DNA from: Nectonema munidae
Lineage: Eukaryota; Nematomorpha; Nectonematoida; Nectonematidae
DNA: 64,000 nucleotides
Assembly (NCBI GenBank): GCA_030549495.1
Contig: JAUIRK010000916.1
Location: 595,501 to 659,500, forward strand
Direction: 5' to 3'
Positions 12,201 through 21,869 of the stretch are shown in pieces (the stretch's first letter is position 1; the number at the start of each line of letters is the position of its first letter). Below the pieces are notes generated by a model. It had not been told where the DNA came from. It did no database searches and worked only from the letters and a program-made list of their open reading frames with translations. Both the position numbers and the translations under genes were made by a program.

Positions 12201-15200
12201 TTCATTTAAGTATATTCTCTCTCTCAATTCTAAGTTTGATGTTTTCATATAATCAAACGTCAAAGTAATAAGTCTGGTAAATTCCCATTCCTTGTCTTTT
12301 TTCTTATATATTGCCTGTCAAAATTTTTAAGATATATAATTACGCTTTTTTTTATATCCAATATAACAATTGGTAGGCCAACCAGTTAAATTTATTTCGA
12401 AAAAACAATACGTTGATGAAATGAATTAAGTAGAGTTGAAAAATAAACGTGTTTTCAAAACCGATTTTATTTTGAAAGTAATTATTAAAAACCGGCTTTG
12501 AAGATTTTATCATAATTTGAAAACTGTTTGGACTATGTTTATAATTAAAATTAAACGATATACAAATAATTTCAATTAAAAAAGTTATTATAAACGAATA
12601 AAAAACATAAAATTATCATTTTTGCTTAACTGTTTTTTCTGGTTTTGAAAAAACTTCTTAAAAAACTCAAAAAAAATTAGCGATTTTTCGGATAAATTGA
12701 CACCTAATTTTGATATAAAAAACCAGCAGTGGAAAAAGATCGTTCACTTTAAACACGTGTTGACTTGATTGAGCACAAACCATGATATAATCTCTGCAGT
12801 CCGATACTTTTTTAACTAGTTGCCTCATATATTTTAAATTTATTACTCACGTTTTTTGAGATTGAATTTTCTTTCTGTGAAGATTCCATTTTTTCACCTC
12901 TTCATAAAATTCTTCAAGTATTTGATCTTCTGTAGAACGTTTTAGTGACTTTTTTTATAACTGCAGGTTCAAGAACTTCACTTTGACAACTTGTTTCATT
13001 ATGAAAAAGTTGGTTATACAATCCAATAGAGAAATTTTTTACTGCTTGTTTTGATAAAAAGCAAAGCAAGGAATTATCATATATATCTTTTTTATATTCT
13101 TCAAAGTTGTCAAGTATTTCATTGAAGATAACAATTCTATGTTTATTTTAGAAAAATACCTTCACATAGTCTTTCTTTCAAATTACAAGAAACAACATTC
13201 AAAACTGTTTCTAAAGGTTGCAAAGAAACAATAAGTTTTTCCAAAATGTTCCATTCTTGCTCATAAACAATCTTAGAAGGAGCAACAATACGAGAGCATT
13301 GTTGGCAGAACTTTTTAAAAACTCTTCACAAAATCTTGTAGTTTATCATTTTTCAAAGGTGATTTGCGAAAATTTTTACACATTGATCATACTTTAGATA
13401 TTACTCCAAAAGAGCTAGCTAGATTTTAAACAAAAATTGTTACAGTTTCTAGGTTTTTCTATGAGCTCAGTATTTTCGGTATCGTTAAAAACTTCCTTAT
13501 TTTCTGATTCCATATCAGACACACTTTCGGAATATTTGTTTTCAAAGGCTACGTTATTTTTTGAGTACAAAACATCACATACAGAAGGATGAATGATATG
13601 GGCAATACATACTTGGTGATAACATTCAACTTCTTTTCCATGCTTCAGCATTATTGCTCCCCCATCTGTAGTACAAGCTACAATGTCTTTTTTTATACAC
13701 AAATTCAATTCTTCTAATTTCTTCGAAATAATTTCTTCAATTTTAGAAGAATACAAAGAATCAAATATTCTAATCATACCAAGACATCAAGAACTTTTGT
13801 TGTCCCTAATAGTAAGTGTCAAATACCTTTTATTTTGTAGAGATGTAAATTCGTCAAGACACATAGAAAAACGAACACCATCTTTAACTTGTTTTTTAAG
13901 ATAAAAAGAAAGATCAGACTTTATTTTATCATAAAATCTTAAAACCATTGTATGTGATCTAGGATATGGCATATCGTATGTATTGCTAGCTAAGCTTTTT
14001 TGTATAAATTCACTATTTGCAATGCAATGAAAACTCAATCCATCAATGCTAGCCAACAAAGATATTTCTTCTTCAATTAATTTTTTAACTAAAAATCGTA
14101 TAATATTTTGATTAACAGTTTTCGAAGATTCTCCTTGCTCGATATTTATCAAATGAACTTTATTAATGTGTCTTTTCATACTTGTTATTCCTCCATAGCA
14201 TTTTAGAGTTTTTTTGCAAGTATTACAAACTTAAATATCTTTGTCATGTTTTGTAAAATAATTACAAATTTTGGATTTAGAAGAAGGCATTTTAAAAATA
14301 AAACTAAAAAAACTTAAATTTCAGAAATTATTTAAAAGTAAAATTAATATAAATAATTTGATAAAAATTATATATGTAAAAAATATAAAATTAACTTATT
14401 TTATTTGTAAATAAAAATTTAAAATATTGATTTAAAAACCGGTTTTTAGCCACGGTTTTCGATTTTCATCACTAGAATTAAGCCATTTTTTATTCAGTAA
14501 AATCTTTACAAAATAAACAATAAATTTTAAATCAAATATATTATTATTTATCTTGAACAAATGCATTGTTCTTGTAGATACGAACAATGGAATATAGCTA
14601 GTTCATATTTGCTGGAAATCATAAGTTCATTATACCAATCTTTTCACCTTTTTATAAAAAGATTTTTACAATAACTTTAAAATAAATTTAGGTTTCTAAT
14701 TGTGTCAACTAAAAGGCTTAGATTTTAGTAATTACAATGATGAAAAACCTTAATTCACTTAGCTAACCTATATATCCTAGTTCAGGGGACGGTAACCTTT
14801 TTGACTAAAAGAGCCCAAAAAAGACATATTTTAAAATCTAATCCTGTGAGCGCCATATATATTTTTAAATACTGATTACAACTAAATGGAAAAAGAAGAG
14901 CAACAATTTTATAGTATAATAAGACTCTGAATTTATTTTAAACAACATTGTTTTATCGAAGTTATTTATTAATAAGCAAAGTCTGCATCATCATCAGTTT
15001 TATTTGTATCATCGTGATTCGTAATGATGACGAAATTAAGATAGTATAGAATTGGCAAGAAGGATATGCATTATCGCAATACCTCCCTTTATCCTGAATG
15101 CCACCTGATTTATCTGAGAGCCAGATGCAGTCATCAAAAGAACAATGTCTGGCTCGCGAGCCATAGGTTCTTAGAAAGGTTTTTAGAAAAATAGTAGGAT

Positions 15201-18200
15201 AGGGAAATCTTGTTAAGTTTTTGTTTTTATACTACTCATTTCATATACTTCTTTTTTCTTAGGTCTATACGATTTAAAACACACTTTGAAAAAAGGGCAT
15301 CCAGAATTTAAATTGATATCCCAGCTTTACGAAGATGGACTTTCCTCATTTTTATCCATGGTACCTTTTTATGACTCAGGTAAACTTAATAATGCTATTT
15401 CTTTTATTCTAATTTTTGTCAGATGTAACCATAACCAGTAGTAACAAGTCATTTTCATGTTCTCTGATATTTATTGTTATTGACACATTTTAATCTTTGT
15501 TCACAAGTTATACGGCATGATTTTTTTATCCTGCAACTAAAAATGTCTTTTTAACTGAGAGAACACTTTTTCATTCACACGTTTTCACAGGGCTAGGGCA
15601 GGAAACTTAGTTGCACTTTCGCTGCAGCAACGATGTGATACCAGAGAACTGGCATCGAAACGACGGTATTTATACTACGAACCCCAATTATGACTAACAG
15701 CTACTTAACCCTTTTGTGACCAGAAAAACAAGACGATATTTATTAAAAAGCAGAAGATTCATATACAAAACTATTTGAAAAATTAGACGAAGGTAAAATT
15801 GTTTATGTATCATATACCATACACTGGTCATGAAAGGGTAGGTTCAAATTCTGCTTCCAAAGGCAGGCGTTCTCACGGTAATAGGAAAAAAGGCGTTTTC
15901 TACATCATACTCCTTTTCAACAAAAGGTAATTACAATCGCATCGTGCTGTCTACGCAAAGCTTTCTTCTACTTTCATTGCCTATTCGTAGTTGCATATAC
16001 AAATGAAAACACATGTAGAATGTAGCAGCTTAGGAATTTCGGGATTAGCTTCCTTCTCTCAGTTGATATTATTTCTTCATTGTGGAAGTTCAGAAAATTG
16101 GGGATTCGCTTCCTTCTCTCAGTTGATATCATTTCTTAGAAGCTAAGGAAATTCACGATTGTTTTCCTTCTATTTTATTTCTTCAATATTTGTTACATCT
16201 ATTTTTACTGAAATGGTGCAAATTATTATTGGAGGTTTTACATACTATAAAAAAGAAGGAAGTAAGCTTCTTTTATTTTATGAGTTGTTTCTTTTAATTT
16301 GAAAAATGTTATAGCCAAAACAACAAAATCATTTTATTGTACTCTACAAACAAGTAAAAAGTGTGAAGTTAAGAAAAAGGTGAAATATATTTTCTCAATA
16401 TGTCTTTGTTTGAAATATATTCATAGGTTAAATTGTAACATATTAAATATATGATATATGAAAGATAGTAATGGGAATTTTTCAGTTTTAAAAAAGAAAA
16501 TTGAACCCAATCATGAAACAAATGAAATAATGATAATATCAATGAAATAGTGATATATATTTTGAATAGTGATGATATCAATACAGTAAATATTGATAAT
16601 TTAAATAAATTAGCGAAACCAGACAGCATCAAAAGATTGATAAGAATGAATAGAGCAGGGATCCGCAAACTTTTTTACCCTTCGACCCCCTCATAGAACA
16701 TTTGTCTTCACATCGAACCCCACCCCACATAAAAATGTTTCATAAAAGCATTAATCAATGTCAACAATTAAGAGAGAAATAGAAACCAAAAATATTTCAT
16801 ATATCCTACACTATACAATGTGCTAAACTATGTTTTAAAAGAAAAAGGAGATTTATTTAAAAAAAAGCATAAAACAATTTGATATGTTTTTCTATCTTAT
16901 CGACCCCAAAAGATCGGTTATGGACCTCCAGGGGTCGATATCGATCACTTTGCCGACCCCTGGAATAGAGGAAGAAAAAAACAACCCAAAGATGTAGATT
17001 TTGATATACCTCAAGATTTAGTAAAATTAGATTGTGGAGAAGATTTTCTAAGATTAGATTTAATGCTGAGATCTAATAAAAGACTTCTTTGTATTTTCTG
17101 CAACATTACGGTAAGTAATTCTTAATTTTATATATTACTAATTTTTAAAATAAATGCTCTTAGGTACTGTTTAATGGTCTCAACCATAAACGAAATTCTT
17201 GTAGATGGAACTTTTAAATAGTGTCCTTCAGGCTTCACTCAAATTTTCACCGTTCACATTTTTCACTCAGGAGTGCAAATACCTATTTTATATAGCCTGT
17301 GCCAGATAAAAAAGAATGTTCTTATCTGTAAGATTTTATTTAAATTAAGTTAGCTTTTTAGAAAAAAAATCAATATTTAAAAGAAACTGGATTGAAAAAA
17401 TTAAATAAATAAATGGTGATTTTGAAATATCAAAAGTAAATTCTTTACACGATTAGTTCTTTTAAATTTCATGTTTCAAATAGGTTTTTCCCACTAGTGA
17501 ATACCGTGGATGTTTTTTTCACTATGCATCAGCAATATATAAAAATGTGGTAAATTTTGGATTCAAGTCCAAATATTGCAAAAATGAAACTTTTCGTCAA
17601 TTTTATCTCTTATTTTTCTTCCTTTCGATCAAGTAAAAATTCATGATTTTAAGTATGCATTTGTATTGAATATCATAAATATATGTATTTAGGTTGAAAT
17701 TGTTTATAAAAGAATAAAAATTATGACAAAAGATATATTTTTGTTAGAAGATTTTTATCATTATTTTGAAAAAACCTGGTTGAAATGTTTTTATCCCAAG
17801 ATTTTGAATGTGTTCGATAGAAAAGTTCGGACTAATAATAATAATAATCATTGCGAGGGCTGGCATAATGAGTATTTTAATTTTTTATTGAACATTATAA
17901 TGTTTGGGAGGTTTTAGAATTTTTCAAAAAGGAGGAAACTAAAACTAGAATGAAATCAATCAAATTGAATGTGGGAAGAATAAAAGTGTTTCGAAAGAAA
18001 AAAGAAGGAGAATTTTTAATAAAAGTCAAGGAAGAGTTTATAGAAAAAAAGATGTTCTTTCATTTTTGAAAAATGTTTCTGTTCTACTGATGAAAGTCAA
18101 AAGCCTTCACATAGAAGGAAATGAATGTGAAAAGATGGATTTTTCAAAAATCAATAATAATAATAATCAAATTTTATTTTGTTTAGCTGCCTTATTTGCA

Positions 18201-19217
18201 AAAAAAAATTTTATTAAATATTTTTTGGTTTAACAGCTTGATTTTTGCAAAATGATATACTTAATTGGTTGGAATTTGCCAGCTCTAATTGACAACTAAA
18301 CCGTCAATCATTGTTATGAAAATTTGTTCATGACGTTGCACTCGGTCAATGGATGGAAGAGCAGAGCATTGCACATATTGCATATAGTATCCAACTACAA
18401 ATAGGCAATGAAAGTAGTAGTAAGCTTTGCGTAGACACCATACTGCGATTGTAATGATCTTTTGCTGGCTGCATAACGGTATGCTGTAGAAAACGCCTCA
18501 TTTTTTTCCACACGCCTTTTTTCCTAGAATCTTCAAAATTATCGTTAGAGATAGAATTGCATTGTATTAAAAGCTACTTTTTCTACTAAAGGCAAGTGAA
18601 GTAAACTTTTTACTACTCTTGCTATTTAGAAAAGATTTAAGATAACTTAATGAAATTTTTAATTAATTAATTAACCGTTTTTGGCGTGTCATCACAGCCT
18701 TGAATTCAATATCACTTTTATGTGAACTTGAAAATTTCTTTTTTTATATTCTAAATGAAAATATCATTTAGTTTATAATATCGAAAGATCAATACATATT
18801 TCTAATTCAAATGAGATACGATTGCATTTCGAATTTCTTAGGTCGACAGATAACATTGAATGAAACTAGCTCAGAATATCCCTTTTCTTCCATTCGTTAT
18901 TACTTGAAAGACAAGTGTTTGGATTCCTATTTTATGTCTTTTTGGTCTACGCAATCTGTGCATTTTTACAGTTTTTAGATTTATTTTTGTCATTAGATGT
19001 GTTATCTTCTTATTTTTTAGGACACGGGACATTTTACGATCTTCATCATTTAACTTCTGGAGAAGAACCAAATCGATCTCGAATGCAATACCACATGCTG
19101 CATGTACAACAGTTGATTTTTATGGACATGATAACAAATTTTAAGCATCTTTTTATCAAACGAACCTATATTCGATGGATCTCCTATGCAAAAGGACTTT
19201 TTTCTCACATGAACTAA
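3107..19217 (+). CDS. GLCE: D-glucuronyl C5-epimerase, six 3' exons (5' part missing)
   Basis: The family is a Golgi type II membrane enzyme that epimerises D-glucuronic to L-iduronic acid in heparan sulfate/heparin precursor chains. The exons join as 3107-3262, 4682-4837, 5343-5727, 10862-11121, 15263-15379 and 19021-19217. That gives 1271 coding bases, about 423 residues, with phase agreement at all five junctions. Family blocks appear in order: GLPISLQW..YYYPTQIAQFGL, then GGFPITVTRSF, WYSAMSQGQS, YPTVPSTFVLNGF, GLYDL, SGHGTFYDLHH and YHMLHVQQL. The tyrosines of the EYPT and QYH blocks, conserved and implicated in catalysis, are kept. Vertebrate enzymes are about 617 residues, so the cytosolic tail, anchor and N-terminal part lie upstream. 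No frameshift is seen, so it is probably functional. Confidence 0.93.
3263..4681 (+). other. GLCE intron A with a MITE
   Basis: GTAAGA...TATAG intron of 1.4 kb. It holds the complete MITE at 3460-3753 and otherwise AT-rich sequence without coding signal. Confidence 0.8.
3460..3753. mobile_element. Complete MITE, 294 bp, TSD CGTACGCT
   Basis: It begins CAGTGGCGTAACTAGG and ends GGTTACGCCACTG, short terminal inverted repeats. It is flanked by the perfect 8-bp duplication CGTACGCT (3452-3459 and 3754-3761), as for hAT-superfamily insertions. It has no coding capacity. The GC-rich subterminal block matches the fragment at 2230-2284. Confidence 0.9.
4682..4837 (+). CDS. GLCE: GLCE exon B
   Basis: The acceptor is TTTATAG (AG at 4680-4681) and the donor GTTTGA starts at 4838, weaker than the others. 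The split Gly codon joins exon A, and the leftover G joins the next exon as Asp. It encodes the less conserved linker before the SLTFVFEF beta strand, which corresponds to the ISFDLKF segment of vertebrate GLCE. About 15 residues present in vertebrates seem absent at the exon B/C junction. An alternative donor cannot be excluded. Confidence 0.8.
5343..5727 (+). CDS. GLCE: GLCE exon C (GGFPITVTRSF block)
   Basis: The acceptor TTTTTAG ends at 5342 and the donor GTAATG starts at 5728. The open frame covers TYLLNCDEEYDR, HHNYVYFQRNLLYDFV and AAATWLLLHQNSAHFGGFPI, matching the central epimerase region before the C5-epimerase C-terminal domain. It ends with two bases of an Ala codon, completed by the first base of exon D. 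Confidence 0.92.
5991..6900 (-). pseudogene. Gypsy RNase H and integrase fragment
   Basis: The RNase H signature PVAFFSRALNVSEKRL is at about 6750-6700 and YRPGTENTVTDVLSR at about 6510-6465. The zinc-binding region of integrase keeps the CLTCAKVKP motif. The core keeps RLSIDFKGPVPS (first catalytic Asp) and TVIDEYSRFPFAF. The usual second Asp motif SDRGxxF reads SNRGATF, so a catalytic Asp is replaced. The frame then runs into a low-complexity C-rich tract. Non-functional. Confidence 0.85.
6911..8195 (-). pseudogene. Gypsy reverse transcriptase, split by a 399-bp insertion
   Basis: The pieces, in protein order, are VQKMLSKLVIPHGVPKL / SPWCAQVVI (about 8010-7960), KKRLVVDFSKTINRFT, AYPLPKIE, VIDLSRA (to about 7808), then after the insertion YYQIEICEEER and YQFKRIPMGVTNGVSAFQRF. 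The polymerase motif normally YLDD/YIDD reads YLDE (about 7215), so one of the paired metal-binding acids is changed. A stop follows EEERP. The reading resumes exactly across the MITE at 7401-7799, which shows that the MITE landed in an already integrated element. Confidence 0.88.
7401..7799. mobile_element. hAT MITE inside the Gypsy RT, TSD CTCTAGAT
   Basis: The perfect 8-bp duplication CTCTAGAT lies at 7393-7400 and 7800-7807. The left end starts CAGGTGTCGGGAACCC and continues ACTCGCGAGCC. The first ~170 bp match, inverted, the right part of the element at 14783-15178. The distal half (7570-7799) is a T-rich, then C-run tract of doubtful sequence quality, so the right terminus cannot be read. 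It splits the codon series VIDLSRA|YYQ of the reverse transcriptase. Confidence 0.85.
8289..9325 (-). pseudogene. Gypsy gag, zinc knuckle and retropepsin fragment
   Basis: The gag reading starts MDKVIRLEKFEIS at 9325 and continues in broken frames (LEVLYLYLGSFAADVI, HLLSTRLQQENETVDL) to about 8740. The 8729-8289 frame holds a CCHC-like knuckle (CLKFGKIGHFAKVC) and the aspartic-protease motif ALIDTGSSDNFIS. Stops and frameshifts make it inactive. It matches gag-protease of Gypsy elements that encode them in one unit. Confidence 0.8.
10862..11121 (+). CDS. GLCE: GLCE exon D (WYSAMSQGQ and YPTVPSTFVLNGF blocks)
   Basis: The acceptor AG is at 10860-10861 and the donor GTAATG starts at 11122. The first base completes the Ala codon of exon C, and the last base starts the Gly of the GLYDL block. 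It encodes the start of the C5-epimerase C-terminal domain, including VWYSAMSQGQS, RVFNLTRDDEYLLAA and FYQEYPTVPSTFVLNGFIFS, the best conserved stretch of the family. Confidence 0.95.
12431..14474 (-). mobile_element. hAT transposon, 2.0 kb, TSD GAATTAAG
   Basis: The 8-bp duplication GAATTAAG lies at 12423-12430 and 14475-14482. The ends are TAGAGTTGAAAAATAAACG on the left and, reverse-complemented, TAGTGATGAAAATCGAAAAC on the right, imperfect inverted repeats. Both have subterminal AACCG repeats. The transposase is on the minus strand (13415-14179 and beyond). Both ends survive but the gene is broken. Confidence 0.85.
12860..14292 (-). pseudogene. hAT transposase remnant (BED-type family)
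   Basis: Start-proximal sequence near 14290 reads MPSSKSKICNYFTKHD, then a finger-like TCKKTLKCYGG..MKRHINKVH (H-x4-H, about 14180), resembling a BED finger. It continues through 14179-13787 (FSMCLDEFTSLQNKRYLTLT, with an Asp of the hAT catalytic type) and, after a stop or shift near 13780, 13777-13415 (DIVACTTDGGAIMLKHGK, CIAHIIHPSVCDVLY). That matches the second acidic motif and the C/H block of hAT transposases. Sequence further down to about 12860 is broken and no clear hATC domain can be read. It is probably inactive. Confidence 0.75.
14783..15178. mobile_element. hAT MITE, related to the 7401 copy
   Basis: The left end is CAGGGGACGGTAACC. The segment 15055-15165, reverse-complemented, closely matches 7410-7530 (GGCTCGCGAGCCAGACAT, then TTTTGATGACTGCATCTGGC). 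The right terminus is diverged (GGTTCTTAGAAAGG), and no clean target duplication is seen. It shows what the damaged half of the 7401 copy should contain. Confidence 0.75.
15263..15379 (+). CDS. GLCE: GLCE exon E (GLYDL block)
   Basis: The acceptor TTCTTAG ends at 15262 and the donor GTAAAC starts at 15380. It enters with two bases of Gly and leaves with one base of Gly. It encodes GLYDLKHTLKKG and GLSSFLSMVPFYDSG, corresponding to the GLYDLKE...MLPLYDTG segment of the family. Confidence 0.93.
16656..16962. mobile_element. hAT MITE inside the MULE, TSD GAATAGAG
   Basis: The perfect 8-bp duplication GAATAGAG lies at 16648-16655 and 16963-16970. The ends are CAGGGATCCGCAAAC and, reverse-complemented, CAGGGGTCGGCAAAG. 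It is 307 bp and non-coding, and was inserted after the MULE, so it gives relative ages. Confidence 0.93.
16971..18140 (+). pseudogene. MULE transposase remnant
   Basis: Pieces in order: DVDFDIPQDLVKLDCGEDF and NKRLLCIFCNIT (to about 17110). Then come NEILVDGTFKYCPSGFTQIF with the family DGTF motif (about 17190-17250) and VQIPILYSLCQIKK. Finally there is FEKTWLKCFYPKIL...RTNNNN..CEGWHNEYF (about 17770-17880), the RTNN/EGWH block that ends the MULE domain, and a charged tail. A GTAAGT...CTTAG segment at 17112-17164 could be a small intron. Several stops lie between the blocks, so it is inactive. Confidence 0.8.
19021..19217 (+). CDS. GLCE: GLCE terminal exon F (C-terminus, stop at 19215)
   Basis: The acceptor TTTTTTAG ends at 19020. 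The first two bases complete a Gly, giving SGHGTFYDLHHLTSGEEPNR and QYHMLHVQQL, then a basic tail ending SHMN and TAA at 19215-19217. Vertebrate GLCE has DYHTTHINQL here, and the Tyr and second His are retained. The C-terminal tail length fits the family. Confidence 0.93.
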
Positions 19218-19988
19218 ATCCAATTCTACGTTGCTTGTCAGCTCATAGAATCTTAGAGATATTTTTGATATTAAGATAAATGTTGAATCCATATTTACTT
19301 ATAACTCTTTTTAGAGCTGTCTTAAGTTATATATTTAATTTTTAATATTTACCCTATATTTTCAAGCTTCTTCCAAAAAGGACAACAAATTTTTCTGAAT
19401 TCCTACTCCTCTCTTGTCTATTCTTAATCAAGCTTAATGTTAACCTTAACCCAGGGGAGCACATCCGGGGGGAGGGGGCGAAAATGACCTTTGTTCCCCC
19501 CCTCCCCCAATAATTTTCTATAAGTAAGAGTTGCTGCTTGTTCATAAAACATGTATGATGATCGCATTATAGAATGTAATGATCATTCGAATACATGATA
19601 ATGTAAGATAAGAGAATAAAAGAAGGAATGTAGACTTTCGAATCAAACATCATGTCAAACTGCTCTGAAATACCTATCAAACATATTTTACAGACGATGC
19701 GTGAGAGCTATATAATAATAATCCATTGCTTCAATATGCACACAATAAGTAAGCAATGTTTATCATAGTGTCTCCTCTTTATAGTATTTTTGAGCAAACA
19801 CATGTTGATGATCCACTAGATTTTCTCATCTGTCACAGTGATTCTATTTCTCTTTCTGTCTCCTCTGTTTTTCTCTTCCTCTTTCTCTGCTAAAACTCAA
19901 TCATTCTCTCAAGCTCTCATTCGCTCTCTTCTTTCATTCAAGCCCTCTTCTCTTGTTAAGCTCTCCTCTCATTCAGCTCTCTTCTCTC
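19218..19988. other. Downstream of GLCE, no gene seen
   Basis: Holds the presumed GLCE 3' UTR, a G-rich then C-rich pair near 19452-19508 (GGGGGGAGGGGGCGAAAA and CCCCCCCTCCCCCAATA) that may be a small inverted element, and a CTCT-rich low-complexity tract at 19840-19988. Confidence 0.5.
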
Positions 19989-20211
19989 CAGTGAGCTAGC
20001 TAGGTTGGCATGAGGGGCCGTGCTCACCCTCCTATGTACCTCATGGTGCCCCCATGCATTTTATTCGATATCAGTTTTCGAAAATTTCTCCAATGAAAGG
20101 ATCAAGAAAGTATAAATAATGTTGCTCACGTTTTTTGTTTTTAAATTGTGCTCTCCCTATCCCCCCCCCCCCCCCCCCCCCGCCTATCAACTTTTTTCTG
20201 GCTACACCACT
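19989..20211. mobile_element. MITE with poly-C tract
   Basis: The left end is CAGTGAGCTAGCTAGG and the right end GGCTACACCACTG, which reverse-complements to CAGTGGTGTAGCC. It is flanked by CTTCTCTC (19981-19988) and CTTCTGTC (20212-20219), 7 of 8 matching. About 20 C bases at 20161-20181 may be partly a sequencing artefact. Confidence 0.75.
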
Positions 20212-20219
20212 GCTTCTGT

Positions 20220-21060
20220 CTAATTTGCATTTGGATTTTAGAGTTAAATTAAAATCATTTTCAATCGTTACAATTTTTTATCCACGAATATGTTAGACTC
20301 GCGCTAAGAATTTTTTTCAACAAAAGTCAGTTAATCTTTATCACTACGTTTGTTACATTTTGTAACATTTGAAAACTTTAATTTTTTCAAGTCAAGAAAT
20401 TTTTTTCAATAGTTATTTGGGAATGAATACTTTGACTAGCTATTTAGTTTAAAAGCAAGAATACTCTATTTGCTTAATATTTGAGCAGAGATATTTTTTA
20501 TAATGTTCGATTGTTAAATTTTATAAGTAGTACATAATTAATTAAATCATTTTTTAAAGAAAATTTGTTGATTAATTTAATAAAAATATAATGTCGAAAT
20601 AAAATATTTCAGTTGCTAAAAATGTACTTAATCTATTTATAACAGCTGCCAGAATTTTATTTGTGGACAAAAATATTCAAAAAAAAACGCAATGATTTTC
20701 TTTTCTCATATACTTTGATTTATGTTAGTTTAAATAATTTTCTAATGATTTTGTGTTTTTAGACTTAAATAATTTTATAAAAAGTTATTAAATTACCATT
20801 TTTGTATACTATGATTCTTTATAATATGTAAAAAAACACAAGTGCTACCAAATCACCTTATATGCGTTAGCTACTTAAACGTTCGCTTTTGCTGCTTATA
20901 AAAACTTGAAAATATCAAATAAACTCTCATTCTTATGCCTTTTAAAATAGTGAAAATTGCTTTATTAGTTTATTTTGTTTCCTTTCTTTCTTTGTTAATT
21001 ATGTAGCAAATTTTTCAATTTTGAGTAAAAGGTAAGGTACAGCGAGTGTATTTTCATTGA
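20220..21060. other. AT-rich intergenic stretch
   Basis: No coding signal, repeat or RNA gene recognised on either strand. Confidence 0.5.
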
Positions 21061-21107
21061 CAAGGCACTGATGTACCGCTTATGTCAAACTATGAACAAA
21101 TTCGTAT

Positions 21108-21184
21108 CGATGAGGAATCGAATCCAGAGGCTTCTGTGCTATGTCCATCATCTCAACCAACCTGTCATGCCACCCATCGAGTAT
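21108..21184 (-). repeat. tRNA-like sequence, possible SINE head or tRNA pseudogene
   Basis: On the minus strand GGTTGGTTGAGATGATGG resembles an A box, and GGATTCGATTCC about 30 bases later fits the B box of a tRNA. The cloverleaf stems do not pair well, so a tRNA-derived repeat is more likely than a working tRNA. Confidence 0.35.
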
Positions 21185-21869
21185 GCGGTATGGGATACGT
21201 CAAATTAGTTTTCAAAAAACTTAAGTTATGCTGTAAAATTTTTTAGTTTTTGTTGAAGCTCTATAACTTTTTCTGATAGACTTTTTTTCCTTAAAATTTA
21301 TTATAAAAGGCAAATCATTGCAAAATGTTAAGTTATTTTACTTTTTGAAGACGATCATCCATAACGTCCACGCCTCCCATATATTTATTATAATTTTTAT
21401 CAAGATTGGGTTTAGCAATTTATTTTTTTCTTTTCTTTGGAAATCCATCTTTGAGTTTATAACAAAGGATAAACTTTTTCAAAATTTGAAGCGATTATCA
21501 CAACATAGTTATCTTTCCATCGACAAATTAAATTTCATCATTGCAGTTAAAATCCAAACTTCCTTTTTCACTTTTTTCATTTCTTTTACTGACTTTAAGG
21601 AATATTTTTGAATTCGTTTATCACGCATTGTTCCGGTAGAGCGTATTTCTGCATTGGTCAAGTATTCAAGTGTCTTTTGGCAAGTAAAAAATTATCAAAG
21701 TAAATCATGTGATTTTGTGGATTATAATTTAAATAAGCAAAATTTTGACATTATCTGTACTTAACCTTATAACTTAGGATCTATATTATATAATACCCTG
21801 AAAATTTATAATTATATACAGTTTGGAACGCATAACACTTTATATATTTAATTTTTTCAATAATCATGG

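Larger units (their letters stand above)
11122..15262 (+). other. GLCE intron D with a hAT element and a MITE
   Basis: A 4.1-kb intron from GTAATG to TTCTTAG. Its content is AT-rich sequence with no gene at 11122-12420, the hAT at 12431-14474 and the MITE at 14783-15178. Confidence 0.8.
15882..18526 (+). mobile_element. MULE (Mutator-like) DNA transposon with ~130-bp inverted ends
   Basis: Left end 15882-16010 starts TAGGAAAAAAGGCG. It is mirrored by 18390-18526, whose reverse complement also starts TAGGAAAAAAGGCG. Both continue with AGGCGTTTTCTAC, ATTACAATCGCA, GTCTACGCAAAGCTT and CTACTTTCATTGCCTATT. The + strand between them carries MULE transposase pieces. Direct repeats of about 60 bp near the left end (16025-16150) share CTTCCTTCTCTCAGTTGATA. 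A 307-bp hAT MITE sits inside. No 9-bp target duplication could be recognised. Confidence 0.85.
15380..19020 (+). other. GLCE intron E, host of a MULE
   Basis: A 3.6-kb intron, from GTAAAC to TTTTTTAG. Apart from the MULE (15882-18526) it holds AT-rich sequence without visible coding potential. Confidence 0.8.

Noticed and set aside
21108-21184. Functional tRNA gene
   Set aside because: A and B box-like text is present but the cloverleaf arms do not pair convincingly; kept only as a low-confidence tRNA-like repeat.
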